Assembly: GCA_964584805.1 (NCBI GenBank)
Contig: CAZPAY010000005.1
Span: 78,721 to 142,720 of the forward strand
Direction: 5' to 3'
Length of the DNA: 64,000 nt
Origin: JABHIE01 sp964584805
GTDB taxonomy: Bacteria; Planctomycetota; UBA1135
Each line of letters opens with the position of its first letter. The first letter of the stretch is position 1. The notes under the pieces are model-generated. The model saw only the letters and a list, made by a program, of their open reading frames with translations, ran no database searches and was not told the DNA's origin. The translations under genes were made by a program, and so were the position numbers. Positions 8,625 to 16,486 of this stretch are shown here, one piece after another.

Positions 8625-9488
8625 ATGGGCCAAAACCCGCAGGCACGCATTGGCATCCTTGGCGGTTCGGGCGTTTACGGCCTTGAGGGGCTTGATGATG
8701 TCCGCTATGTCGCAATCGAAACTCCATGGGGAACTCCGAGTGATGAAGTTTTACTAGGCAATCTAGACGGGGTGCCCGTTGCTTTTCTGCCACGGCATGG
8801 CCGCGGGCATGTTGTGACGCCGAGCGAGGTGCCCTATCACGCGAATGTATACGCATTGCGCTCACTTGGGGTGCAACGGGTGCTTTCCGTGAGCGCTGTC
8901 GGCTCGCTTTGCCACGAATACGCACCAGGCGATTTTGTCATGGTGGATCAATTCATCGACCGCACCTTGCGCCGTGGCGCGACATTTTTTGGCGACGGCA
9001 TCGTGGCGCATGTGCCGCTGGGCGAGCCGGTTTGTGCCGAGATGGTGTCGGCTGTGATGGCGGCTGGCGAGGATTTGCCGACGCGCATTTTTTCGGGTGG
9101 CACATATGTTTGCATTGAAGGTCCTCAGTTTTCGACTCGCGCCGAAAGTGAGCTCTATCGCTCATGGGGCGCAAAAATCGTCGGCATGACCAACGCAACC
9201 GAGGCGCGACTCGTCCGCGAAGCCGGCATGAGCTTTGCTTGCATCGCAATGGTGACTGATTTTGATTGCTGGCACCCCGACCACGATGATGTTGATGTCG
9301 CGACGGTCGTGGAGACTGCAACTCAAAATGCCACGAATGTGCGCGAGCTAGTTGCCCGCAGTATTCCAGCTTTAGATGCTCTCGGTGATTCGCCCTGGCG
9401 CACGGTTTTGCAGGGCGCTGTCATGACCGCACCTCAGTGCATTACGCCCGAAGCCACTGCGCGCACGGCGGCCTTGTTCGCGGATTAG
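8625..9488 (+). CDS. mtnP: S-methyl-5'-thioadenosine phosphorylase (MTAP type)
   Basis: Cleaves methylthioadenosine with phosphate, recycling adenine and methylthioribose-1-phosphate from polyamine or homoserine-lactone synthesis. The N-terminal phosphate loop 'GILGGSGVYGLEG', 'LPRHGRGH' and 'YHANVYALRSLGV' are family marks. 'GTYVCIEGPQFSTRAESELYRSWGAKIVGMT' and 'MVTDFDCWH' form the base and ribose site. The Asp pair in TDFDCW favours 6-aminopurine substrates over inosine. Length (287) is typical. Confidence 0.9.
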   Translation: MGQNPQARIGILGGSGVYGLEGLDDVRYVAIETPWGTPSDEVLLGNLDGVPVAFLPRHGRGHVVTPSEVPYHANVYALRSLGVQRVLSVSAVGSLCHEYAPGDFVMVDQFIDRTLRRGATFFGDGIVAHVPLGEPVCAEMVSAVMAAGEDLPTRIFSGGTYVCIEGPQFSTRAESELYRSWGAKIVGMTNATEARLVREAGMSFACIAMVTDFDCWHPDHDDVDVATVVETATQNATNVRELVARSIPALDALGDSPWRTVLQGAVMTAPQCITPEATARTAALFAD

Positions 9489-9503
9489 TCCCTGCATTTG
9501 AGC

Positions 9504-10106
9504 ATGAGTGACTCGCATCGTTGGATTCCCAAAGCGGACGGCCTCGGCGAGCACGAAGACCGCGGCTCGCGGTTTTTGGCGGTCGTTTTTCATGCTGCTG
9601 ATGAGGCTGACTTTCTTGAGCGACTAGCGCAAGTGAAGGTCGAGCACGCCAAGGCCCGACATTGGTGTTGGGCATGGCGTATTCATGGCGCGTATCGTTT
9701 CAATGACGATGGTGAGCCCGGTGGGACGGCCGGCCGTCCCATGTTGCAAGTGCTCGATGGCTCTGGGCTAGATGAAGTCGGTGCGATTTGTGTGCGTTAT
9801 TTCGGCGGAGTCAAATTGGGCACCGGTGGCCTTGCCCGCGCATACGGCGGCGCAACCGCCCGCGCCATGGATGTCACGCCTCGGTTTGAAATCGTCCCGC
9901 AAGTTGTATTTGATTTGACCTTGCCGTTTGACTTATTGGGTTTGCGAGACGAATTGACCGCAAAATTTGCGTCGATGCGCTTGGCAGGCGATTACACCGA
10001 TGCGGGATGGCAAGGCCAGGTCACTTTGGCTCAGCCCGAGGCGGGTGCCTTCCGAGATTATCTGCGCGACCGCACCTCCAATCGCGCGCGTTGCGAGTTG
10101 GCTTAA
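9504..10106 (+). CDS. YigZ/IMPACT-family protein
   Basis: The core motif NDDGEPGGTAGRPMLQVL followed by 'VRYFGGVKLGTGGLARAYGGAT' identifies the UPF0029/IMPACT family, small proteins linked to translation and stress. The protein is 200 residues, the usual size. I chose the ATG at 9504; the in-frame TTG two codons earlier has no extra support. The stop codon abuts and overlaps that of the convergent AhpD-like gene. Confidence 0.88.
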   Translation: MSDSHRWIPKADGLGEHEDRGSRFLAVVFHAADEADFLERLAQVKVEHAKARHWCWAWRIHGAYRFNDDGEPGGTAGRPMLQVLDGSGLDEVGAICVRYFGGVKLGTGGLARAYGGATARAMDVTPRFEIVPQVVFDLTLPFDLLGLRDELTAKFASMRLAGDYTDAGWQGQVTLAQPEAGAFRDYLRDRTSNRARCELA

Positions 10107-10648
10107 CTCAGCCAGTCTTCCGCGTCGACACCCAGCCCATCGGCGAGACGATTGACGTAATTGAAATAGGCCACCACTTGACAGGCATCATGGATTTCTC
10201 GATCATTCCATCCAGCCGTGCGGAGGCCGTCCGCGTCGGCCCGCGTCATGTCTTGTGGAGTTTTCGTGAGCTTGTCAGCCCAGGCGCAAAGCGTTTTTTC
10301 GGCGTCGGTGAGCGGTGCATCTTGCCAGCCATGTGCGACAAGATGGTCGGCTAATTCTGTTTCATTGGCCTCAGCACGGAGGTCATGGGCGTGCGCCTTG
10401 ATTCAGTAATGACACTCATTCACACGGCTCGTGACGATCGCCAGCAACTCGCGTACCCGCGGCGTTAATGCCGAATCGTCGCCCATGACGCTTGTGTAAA
10501 TCATGCCGAAAGCGCGCATTTGTTTCGGGTTAACACTCAGTAAACGCCGGATATTCCAAACCCGCCCTGTGCGGCGGATGGAGTCTTGATACATGCGATC
10601 AAGCACGCCCTTCGCGTCGTCGATTTCTACCTGATGAATCCAAGCCAT
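10103..10648 (-). CDS. AhpD-like peroxidase-related protein, predicted selenoprotein (UGA = Sec82)
   Basis: Read through one in-frame TGA (10403-10405), the frame gives an intact 181-residue protein of the carboxymuconolactone decarboxylase/AhpD superfamily. The UGA falls exactly at the second redox Cys of the C-x-x-C-x-x-x-H motif: C79-H-Y-U82-I-K-A-H86. The sequence after it keeps full family similarity, including 'VVAYFNYVNRLADGLGV' near the end. This argues for selenocysteine rather than a stop. AhpD-like selenoproteins are known in marine bacteria. The likely role is peroxide reduction or thiol redox. ATG 10648 is 6 nt after CATAAT. The alternatives are a sequencing error or a fresh nonsense mutation. 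Confidence 0.8.
10363..10387 (-). promoter_or_regulatory. Candidate bacterial SECIS hairpin
   Basis: Downstream of the UGA, CAU pairs with AUG and CCUC pairs with GAGG. A 6-nt apical loop CGUGCU carries a G at its second position, and the loop begins 24 nt after the UGA. These features fit general bacterial SECIS rules, though the stem has a bulge and one A/C mismatch. A competing stem GCACG/CGUGC starts closer to the UGA. Only folding and testing would decide. Confidence 0.45.
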
Positions 10649-10654
10649 GCATCC

Positions 10655-10662
10655 ATTATGGT
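10655..10662. promoter_or_regulatory. Overlapping -10 boxes for the AhpD-like gene and the asparaginase gene
   Basis: CATAAT reading left (10655-10660) and TATGGT reading right (10657-10662) are each 6 nt from their ATG. Only 20 bp separate the two start codons. Both genes would be transcribed without a leader from a nearly palindromic core, CCATTATGG. Confidence 0.45.
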
Positions 10663-10668
10663 GAAGCC

Positions 10669-11739
10669 ATGGCAAAAAACACAACGCGTCGCAATTTCCT
10701 CCTGCAAACTGGATTGGGGCTGACGGCTGCCGCTTTGGGCCGCCCGCTTTCGGCATCTGCTTTTACACCAACGAGCAAATCTGTCGCAATCGCATCCGGC
10801 AATGGATTGGGCGCAGTTGCCGAAGCCGCCCGTCTGATGGGAGAGCCAAAATTGCGAGCGGTGAGTGCGGCGGTGCGCGGCGTGGGCTTGGTTGAGGCTG
10901 ACCCCAATGACTTGAGCGTCGGCCTAGGCGGTCTGCCAGATGAAAGTGGCGAGGTCACTCTTGATGCCGCCTGCATGGACGGCCCCAGCCACAATGCGGG
11001 CAGTGTCGGTTGCCTCAAGCGCATTTTGCACCCTGCTGCCGTCGCGGAGCGCGTGATGGATCGCACCGATCACATCAATCTCGTGGGGGCGGGTGCATTG
11101 GCCTTTGCCAAAGAGCAAGGCTTCCCCGAAACGGATTTGCTCACCGACCGCGCAAAGGGAATTTGGCAAAAGTGGCTCAAAAAGCGCGAGCCTGATGATC
11201 GACTTTGGCCGCTCCATGACACCGAGCCGGCCGACCCGATTCTGCAGGGTGAGCCACGGCCGTGGGGCACGATTCACTGCTCCGCACTCGCTCCGGACGG
11301 CACGCTAGGTTGCTGCACGACAACGAGCGGTTTGGCATTCAAAATCCCGGGGCGAATTGGGGATTCACCATTGATTGGCTGTGGGCTTTATTGTGATAAC
11401 TCCGTTGGCTCAGCAGGCGCGACGGGGCGCGGCGAGGCCGCTATTTTGTCTGGCGGATCTTGGCTGGTCGTTGAGCGGATGCGTGCGGGCGATTCCCCGA
11501 CGGAAGCGTGCCTTTACGCGTTGCGTCGCGTGGCCGAACAAACCGAGCGTTCCGCTAAATGGCAACCGGCACTTTGGGAAAATGGACAGCCCAACTTCGG
11601 ACTCACTTTTTACGCTGTACGCAAAGACGGGCTTTATGGCTCGGCATCGATGCGTGGCGCGAAAGGCTCGCGTCAATTTGCCGTATGCAACGAAAATGGC
11701 GCACGGCTTGAACCGTGCGCCATTTTATTTGAGCACTAA
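10669..11739 (+). CDS. N4-(beta-N-acetylglucosaminyl)-L-asparaginase family Ntn hydrolase
   Basis: The N-terminus has a twin-arginine signal ('TRRNF' then a hydrophobic stretch to ~residue 31), so it is exported folded. The conserved autocleavage site is WGTIHCSA with nucleophile Thr201. After it come 'TTTSGLAFKIPGRIGDSPLIG' and 'NSVGSAGATGRGE', which match the glycosylasparaginase substrate site. The family splits GlcNAc-Asn bonds or acts as an isoaspartyl peptidase. Length 356 is normal. The last codons overlap a bidirectional terminator. Confidence 0.88.
   Translation: MAKNTTRRNFLLQTGLGLTAAALGRPLSASAFTPTSKSVAIASGNGLGAVAEAARLMGEPKLRAVSAAVRGVGLVEADPNDLSVGLGGLPDESGEVTLDAACMDGPSHNAGSVGCLKRILHPAAVAERVMDRTDHINLVGAGALAFAKEQGFPETDLLTDRAKGIWQKWLKKREPDDRLWPLHDTEPADPILQGEPRPWGTIHCSALAPDGTLGCCTTTSGLAFKIPGRIGDSPLIGCGLYCDNSVGSAGATGRGEAAILSGGSWLVVERMRAGDSPTEACLYALRRVAEQTERSAKWQPALWENGQPNFGLTFYAVRKDGLYGSASMRGAKGSRQFAVCNENGARLEPCAILFEH
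11693..11726. terminator. Bidirectional intrinsic terminator inside the asparaginase 3' end
   Basis: A perfect 14-bp stem, AAAATGGCGCACGG (11693-11706) with CCGTGCGCCATTTT (11713-11726), closes a 6-nt loop. A/T runs flank both sides, so it can stop transcription from either convergent gene. It is fully within coding sequence; the asparaginase stop codon is at 11737-11739. Confidence 0.85.
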
Positions 11740-11777
11740 ACGCCCGAATGAGGGCGCAAAGCATCGATTAGAGCCAA

Positions 11778-12587
11778 CTAGTCTTTTGCAACATAGAGAT
11801 GGTCTTCGCTCAGTACATGGTACTGGTCGACGGACTTAGTCAAAACATCGCTCATGCTTTCGCGGAAAGCGCAGCACTCGAACTTGCAGCCTTTGGCTTT
11901 GATGAGCGGAGCAACATCTGCAAAGATACCGTTGCCCGACACAGCGATGATGACATCAACTTTGTCGGCGATACGAATCATGTCCATGGCGATGCCCGTC
12001 TCCCACTCAGCTTTGCGCGAGCCGTCGGCACGCTCAATGACCTCGCGCTTGCGGACTTCAAAGCCGCAGTAACGCAGGTGGTCGGTGAATGAAATTTGAT
12101 CAATGCCCTCGCGCTCAATTACGTAAGCGATGGACCGAACCAAGCGACGGTTCCGGACGCAAGCCCGAAGCATCTTGGAATAACTCAAGTTAGAACCGTA
12201 GCACTTTTTCGCAGAGTGGTACATGTTCTGTACATCAACAAAAACGGCAACGCGCTGACGCTTAAGGAAACCACCCTGTGAAACATAGCCGCCATTGTTT
12301 GGCAAAGCACCCGTTGTTGGGTTGAGATTAAGCTGGCGACGCAAGCGCCAAACCTCATCTTTTAGATCGAGGTAATTTTCCTCGAGGTCTTCCCGCTCGA
12401 TTGATGCTGCATCCTCGTGGGGGTCGAGAATGATGGTCGGGTTGTCTGGAAAGTAATGAGGAATCGGGGTGTAGCCGGAATCATCTGAGGAAGAAGTATC
12501 TTCTTCGACGGAATCATTTTCCTCTACGGAAGTAGTTTCAACATCAGTTTCTTCGATGTCGCTGGAGGTTGGGTCGGTGTCGGTCAT
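11778..12587 (-). CDS. NYN-domain (PIN-like) protein with acidic N-terminus
   Basis: Residues ~1-60 are acidic and Ser/Thr-rich (disordered). Residues ~65-90 are a short coiled segment, and ~108-265 form an NYN/LabA-like domain starting 'RVAVFVDVQNMY'. The second acidic motif, normally S-G-D-x-D-F, reads SGNGIF here, so two metal-binding Asp are replaced. It may bind RNA without cutting it. The ATG at 12587 is chosen because GGAG precedes it and the longer upstream frame is compositionally unlike protein. It is last in a minus-strand operon after the exonuclease-WYL gene. Confidence 0.8.
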   Translation of the reverse strand: MTDTDPTSSDIEETDVETTSVEENDSVEEDTSSSDDSGYTPIPHYFPDNPTIILDPHEDAASIEREDLEENYLDLKDEVWRLRRQLNLNPTTGALPNNGGYVSQGGFLKRQRVAVFVDVQNMYHSAKKCYGSNLSYSKMLRACVRNRRLVRSIAYVIEREGIDQISFTDHLRYCGFEVRKREVIERADGSRKAEWETGIAMDMIRIADKVDVIIAVSGNGIFADVAPLIKAKGCKFECCAFRESMSDVLTKSVDQYHVLSEDHLYVAKD

Positions 12588-12703
12588 GACTCCGTTAGGG
12601 GTTAAAGTTTTAAGGCAGGCCTTAGGATGAACCCAATGAGAATAGGCCTTAGTGGGCTCGTGTGGCCCTTGATTGTAACCTCGCCTAGCCGAAAGCGCGC
12701 CGT

Positions 12704-13540
12704 TTAGGTTAGATTTCGCGTGAGACGGACGGCAGGCGCATCGTATGATAAATGAGCCGCAACGATGCAGTCGAGACGATAACTTTTCATGTGTTGGGCA
12801 TGATGACAAATGCCCTCCATGTAAATCGTGTCCTTCCGCTGAAAAAAGAATCGCGGGCTAACTCGCAGGTCAGCGACTGCACCATTGCGAAATCTATAAA
12901 CCAAGTCGACGGCTACGCTTGCGTCAGCTGCGTCATGCAGTAATCGCCGGTTGTCGGGCAATTGAACCTTGTCGGGTGCATAGCGCCAAACTTCTTTTCC
13001 GCGCCCAAATGGCGAAAGTCGATCACTTGCGCCACCTTCAGATTGGAGATATTGAATCAACTCAAAGGTGTGGATGGCGTCTGCCGTGGCTCGGTGGAAA
13101 GGGCCTTCGGGCAGCTTTAAATCACGCACCAGTCGCTCAAGCGAATGAGAACGCCGCCCTTTGAGTAATTTACGCGAAGCTGCCAAGGTGCAAAAAACTG
13201 GATTCGTGGGCGGTGGGATGTTTGAGCGGATGCATTCAACGGCCAACATCGTTGCATCAAAGGCGGCGTTATGCCCGAAAAGTGGAAGCTTGCCCGCCCA
13301 CGCTAGAAATTCTGGAAGAGCTTCTTGGCAAGTAGGTGCGTCAGCTACATCGCGGTCAGAAATGCCGTGAATACCAACAACACTCGCTGGAATGGGGGCT
13401 TCGGGAAAGAGTAATTGCTCATAGCGTTCCGTGATGGATCGCCCGCGAATTTTGATTGCGCCGATTTCAACCAAGCGTGCCGAGGGTGGCATGCCGGTTG
13501 TTTCCGTATCGAAAACAATGAACTCTGTAGGGAAACTCAT
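12704..13540 (-). CDS. DEDDh 3'-5' exonuclease fused to a WYL-like domain
   Basis: Residues ~4-170 are a DnaQ-type exonuclease: ExoI 'FDTETTG', ExoII 'HNAAFDATML' and ExoIII 'HRATADA' (His and Asp present). Residues ~205-275 look like a WYL domain ('VDLVYRFRNGAVADLRVSPRFFFQRKDTIYMEG...SYRLDCI'), a ligand- or nucleic-acid-sensing fold. The ATG at 13540 overlaps the upstream yhhQ stop as ATGA, so translation is coupled. Likely role: DNA or RNA trimming in repair, regulated by the WYL part. Confidence 0.87.
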   Translation of the reverse strand: MSFPTEFIVFDTETTGMPPSARLVEIGAIKIRGRSITERYEQLLFPEAPIPASVVGIHGISDRDVADAPTCQEALPEFLAWAGKLPLFGHNAAFDATMLAVECIRSNIPPPTNPVFCTLAASRKLLKGRRSHSLERLVRDLKLPEGPFHRATADAIHTFELIQYLQSEGGASDRLSPFGRGKEVWRYAPDKVQLPDNRRLLHDAADASVAVDLVYRFRNGAVADLRVSPRFFFQRKDTIYMEGICHHAQHMKSYRLDCIVAAHLSYDAPAVRLTRNLT

Positions 13541-14181
13541 TTTACTTTTAGAAAACGCCGCGTGGTCCAAGTGCCAAGGTAAAAGAGGGGGGTGTCGGTT
13601 AGTGCGACTAGTGTCTTGAATAGCCAGAGGTCAAAAATCAATTCAAGCATGCCGCTTGGTGCACGCACGCCCCAGAACAAAACGACGACGACGAGAATGG
13701 AATCTACGAGTTGCGAGACAATCGTGGAAGCATTATTCCGCAACCAAAGGTGCTTTCCGTTGGTGAGCCTTTTCCAAAAGTGGAAGAGTCGGATATCAAT
13801 AAATTGCGCCACTAAGTAAGCAAGCATGGAGGCCAAGATGACACGCCATGCGTTCTGGAACACCATGTTGTAAGTGTCATCACTAACGGGAGAATCTGCG
13901 ATGGCCGGGAATTGACCGCCCAGCCATAAAACGCCCATCACCAAGGCAGATGCGCCAAAACCAGCCCAAACCACCATGTTTGCGCGTTGCTTCCCCCAAA
14001 TCTCTGAAAGTAAATCAGTCACCAGAAAAGTCAGGGGGTAGGCTAAGGCGCCAGCTGACAGGGTGAAAACTTTGAAGCCGAAGTCAACCGTCAAAAACTT
14101 ATTCGCAACCAAATTGGTGACGATCAGTGCCGCGATAAATAAAGCAGCTAGGAATAAGTAGAGGCGGTCGGACCGAGACAT
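13537..14181 (-). CDS. Queuosine precursor transporter (YhhQ/QPTR family)
   Basis: A 214-residue inner-membrane protein with about six helices. The signature 'LAYPLTFLVTDLLSEIWGKQRA' (about residues 46-67) and late 'NNASTIVSQLVDSILVV' are diagnostic. The family imports preQ0/preQ1 for tRNA queuosine. No queuosine-synthesis gene lies in the window. It starts 3 bp after the preceding gene's stop and overlaps the next by 4 bp. Confidence 0.9.
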   Translation of the reverse strand: MSRSDRLYLFLAALFIAALIVTNLVANKFLTVDFGFKVFTLSAGALAYPLTFLVTDLLSEIWGKQRANMVVWAGFGASALVMGVLWLGGQFPAIADSPVSDDTYNMVFQNAWRVILASMLAYLVAQFIDIRLFHFWKRLTNGKHLWLRNNASTIVSQLVDSILVVVVLFWGVRAPSGMLELIFDLWLFKTLVALTDTPLFYLGTWTTRRFLKVK

Positions 14182-14184
14182 GAT

Positions 14185-15495
14185 TTATTTCACGGGGTAA
14201 GTTTCAAGCACCCAAGATTTCCACTCTTCTTCTGCCTGCAACATGGACCAACCATAAGTTTTTTTCATTGCAGATCTTTGCACTTTTAGATTCCCGGATT
14301 GGCTTGGATCGAGTTTGAGCGCAAGGACATAGTCTGAAAAATTACCTTCGCTGTATTGCACAAGGAACTGAACCTTTGACCACGAAACTAGATGGTCATC
14401 AAAAGACAAGTCAGAGAATTGAGTGGCTCGACCTAGCTCCGCAAAAGTTGTGGCTTTGCCTTTTAGGACAAGTTTGCGCACTATCGGAGCCCATTTTGTC
14501 GCATCTTTCGCCACAGATTTTTGCCCCTCGCCCAGAGTGAAAAAGTTGTACTTAATGCTGTTGTCCCGGCATTGTAGGTGACCCCATCCCGCATCAAGCC
14601 AGCTGGGTAAATCGATGCGATAAAGCATGAAGGCATTGAGCAAATTGCTTCCCACATTGTTTAAAAGAGCGTTGTGCATATGCTGGTCATGCTTGATGGG
14701 GTCGTCACCTCCAGTCGCACTAATTCCAAACCAGAGTGACCGCGACGGCGTGCGCCCATCGGCGCAACTAAATCTGACATGGTAGCGCTGGGGGAAGTCG
14801 TTCTTATAGCCCAAGTAATGGTCTTTGATTGCGCGAAAATCGGCGCCCTCTTGAAGCATTAAAATCTCAAAACGATAGGGCTCACCCAAATATTGCCCAA
14901 GGCCGACATTTTGCGGAAACCGCTTCGGCCACGGGCCATCGGCGAGGTATTGCTCTTTCAGTAATTCAAAAAAATCGGGCGTGGTAATGCAAGTTTTGAA
15001 AAGGCTCTCTTCTGGTAGCTTCTTGAAGTCGTCGTCTGTAAAACCCATCGTTTCAAGGAAGCGTTGGTAGAAGTTTTCCATTCTTTCTGCAAATAAATGC
15101 AGGCGCAACCATCGGTCGAGAGTCTTTGTTTTCTTGGGATTGATCGCCGGGAATTTCTCGGCCAAAAGCGTGAGTTCGTCGAAATAGGCCTCTTTGTCTG
15201 CCAGGGGGATTTTCCACTTTTTTAAATCGCAACCAATTCGAAAGTGCTTGGTCTCTATCCAGTAAAGTTGGCGGTCATCTATAAAAGCAGCAATCTCGTG
15301 ATTGTCTGTCGACAAGAATGGAAACTTTCCATGATGGAAAGACTGCTCTTTCATCACTTTTGGGTGATGAGCGCAAACCGTACACCGATATTTTTTCTCC
15401 GGACGGGGCTCTGCTTGGGCAGGCAAGGTGCTCGTGAAAAAACTCAGGCAAAGTGCAAGGGGTAGAGCCTGGCGCGTTAAGTTAAATAAAATCAT
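14185..15495 (-). CDS. Secreted protein of unknown function, possible inactive gluzincin-like fold
   Basis: A signal peptide ends near AQA (about residue 29) and is followed by two CxxC-like cysteines ('YRCTVCAHH'). I do not recognise a named family. The stretch 'HNALLNNVGSNLLNAFMLYRIDLPSWLDAGWGHLQ' resembles the region of secreted DUF1570-like metallopeptidases, where HExxH is followed by 'P-x-W-L-x-E-G'. Here the zinc residues are absent, so it may be a non-catalytic relative. The ATG 15495 overlaps the upstream stop as ATGA. Confidence 0.6.
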   Translation of the reverse strand: MILFNLTRQALPLALCLSFFTSTLPAQAEPRPEKKYRCTVCAHHPKVMKEQSFHHGKFPFLSTDNHEIAAFIDDRQLYWIETKHFRIGCDLKKWKIPLADKEAYFDELTLLAEKFPAINPKKTKTLDRWLRLHLFAERMENFYQRFLETMGFTDDDFKKLPEESLFKTCITTPDFFELLKEQYLADGPWPKRFPQNVGLGQYLGEPYRFEILMLQEGADFRAIKDHYLGYKNDFPQRYHVRFSCADGRTPSRSLWFGISATGGDDPIKHDQHMHNALLNNVGSNLLNAFMLYRIDLPSWLDAGWGHLQCRDNSIKYNFFTLGEGQKSVAKDATKWAPIVRKLVLKGKATTFAELGRATQFSDLSFDDHLVSWSKVQFLVQYSEGNFSDYVLALKLDPSQSGNLKVQRSAMKKTYGWSMLQAEEEWKSWVLETYPVK

Positions 15496-16412
15496 GGCCG
15501 TATTTTTGCTTTCCAACTTTCGCCTTCTTCCACGAGTTGAGTCATCGATGGGCGGGTAAGTGGTTTCGTGTTGGCGATGGTCATCCGGCAGGCGTTAATC
15601 GCTGCAAGTCGTACTTGGCTACGGTTGTCTCGCAGGCCAGTCAATAATAAGGAAGCATCTTGTGGGCGACCTGCGAGCGAATACAGTCGCAAACCCGCGA
15701 TCAAGTCGGCGTAGATTGTAGAAGACAAATAGGGTGTGATGCTCGCGCCCAATGCTTCGCGGGGCAGATCCTTTAGCTCATCTCTTAGGAAATCAGCTTC
15801 TTTTGTCCATCGTGTGATGAATTGTGCATGCAACTCAGGAATGGCCTTTTTCTCAGCACGATAGGCAAGGCCGCGTGCAACTTCAAAGCGCTCTTTATCA
15901 CTTTTGTTTTCTAATTGCTTTAGCAAAAATACAGCAGCATCTTTGCGCGTACTGTTAGCCCATCGCCGCAACAAATACAGTCGCGCTGAATCACTAGCCT
16001 TCTTCTTCGATTTGTCCCACACCAAATCTAAATCTTCATCAGGGATGACATCATCTAATAGTCCAATTAAGAGTGGAAGTCGTTTCGCCGCTTCGATGCG
16101 ACTAAACATACGGATGCACTCCAGAGATGCTGCTCGACCAACTTCGCGCACGACCTCGGCAGATTCGGCAGCCACCTCATCTTTTTTCGCACGCCCCATT
16201 GTGCCAAGTGCCTTTGTGACCTTATCTTTTGCGGACGACTTCAGCCTCGGCAGTTTTCGCTTTTTCTTGGGCTTTTCCGTTTCGGGTAAGCCCTCTTGAG
16301 GGGTTTCTTGAAGGCCGATCTGAAACGGGGTAGATGGAATCAACTCGTCCGTCAATCCCCAACTCAAGCAAACACAGAGGGAAGGCATAGCAAGGAGTGC
16401 GGCGAGTAGCAT
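15492..16412 (-). CDS. Exported HEAT-repeat-like protein
   Basis: A 306-residue protein with an N-terminal hydrophobic signal (1-19), a Lys-rich linker (~45-75) and an alpha-helical repeat region. 'AIPELHAQF', 'DASLLLTGLRDNRSQVRLAAINACR' and similar helices suggest degenerate HEAT repeats. It probably acts as a periplasmic scaffold with the next gene, to which it is translationally coupled. ATG 16412 is 6 nt after TAGACT (16419-16424). Confidence 0.6.
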   Translation of the reverse strand: MLLAALLAMPSLCVCLSWGLTDELIPSTPFQIGLQETPQEGLPETEKPKKKRKLPRLKSSAKDKVTKALGTMGRAKKDEVAAESAEVVREVGRAASLECIRMFSRIEAAKRLPLLIGLLDDVIPDEDLDLVWDKSKKKASDSARLYLLRRWANSTRKDAAVFLLKQLENKSDKERFEVARGLAYRAEKKAIPELHAQFITRWTKEADFLRDELKDLPREALGASITPYLSSTIYADLIAGLRLYSLAGRPQDASLLLTGLRDNRSQVRLAAINACRMTIANTKPLTRPSMTQLVEEGESWKAKIRP

Positions 16413-16486
16413 TCCTGCAGTCTAAAGCCTTTCGTGGAAGCCGTGCAGACCGTAGAATTCCTCTTCTGTTACCCATCACGCACACC

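Noticed and set aside
8305..8925. Long antisense open frames (Pro/His/Thr-rich) opposite the RGG tail
   Set aside because: They arise from the repeat composition of the Gly/Arg codons; no start signal or plausible protein composition, and the sense gene is well supported.
10403..10405. TGA reassigned to Cys or Trp throughout the genome
   Set aside because: Several genes, such as hpt (4624-4626) and the VanZ-like gene, end in TGA, so TGA is a normal stop here.
10403..10756. A separate short gene ending at the TGA (10403-10756)
   Set aside because: The conserved family sequence continues past the TGA in the same frame and stops at 10103; the short form would lose half the domain.
13541..13570. 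Longer start for the exonuclease at 13570
   Set aside because: The ATGA overlap at 13540 gives coupling, and the extra residues lie inside the yhhQ coding sequence.
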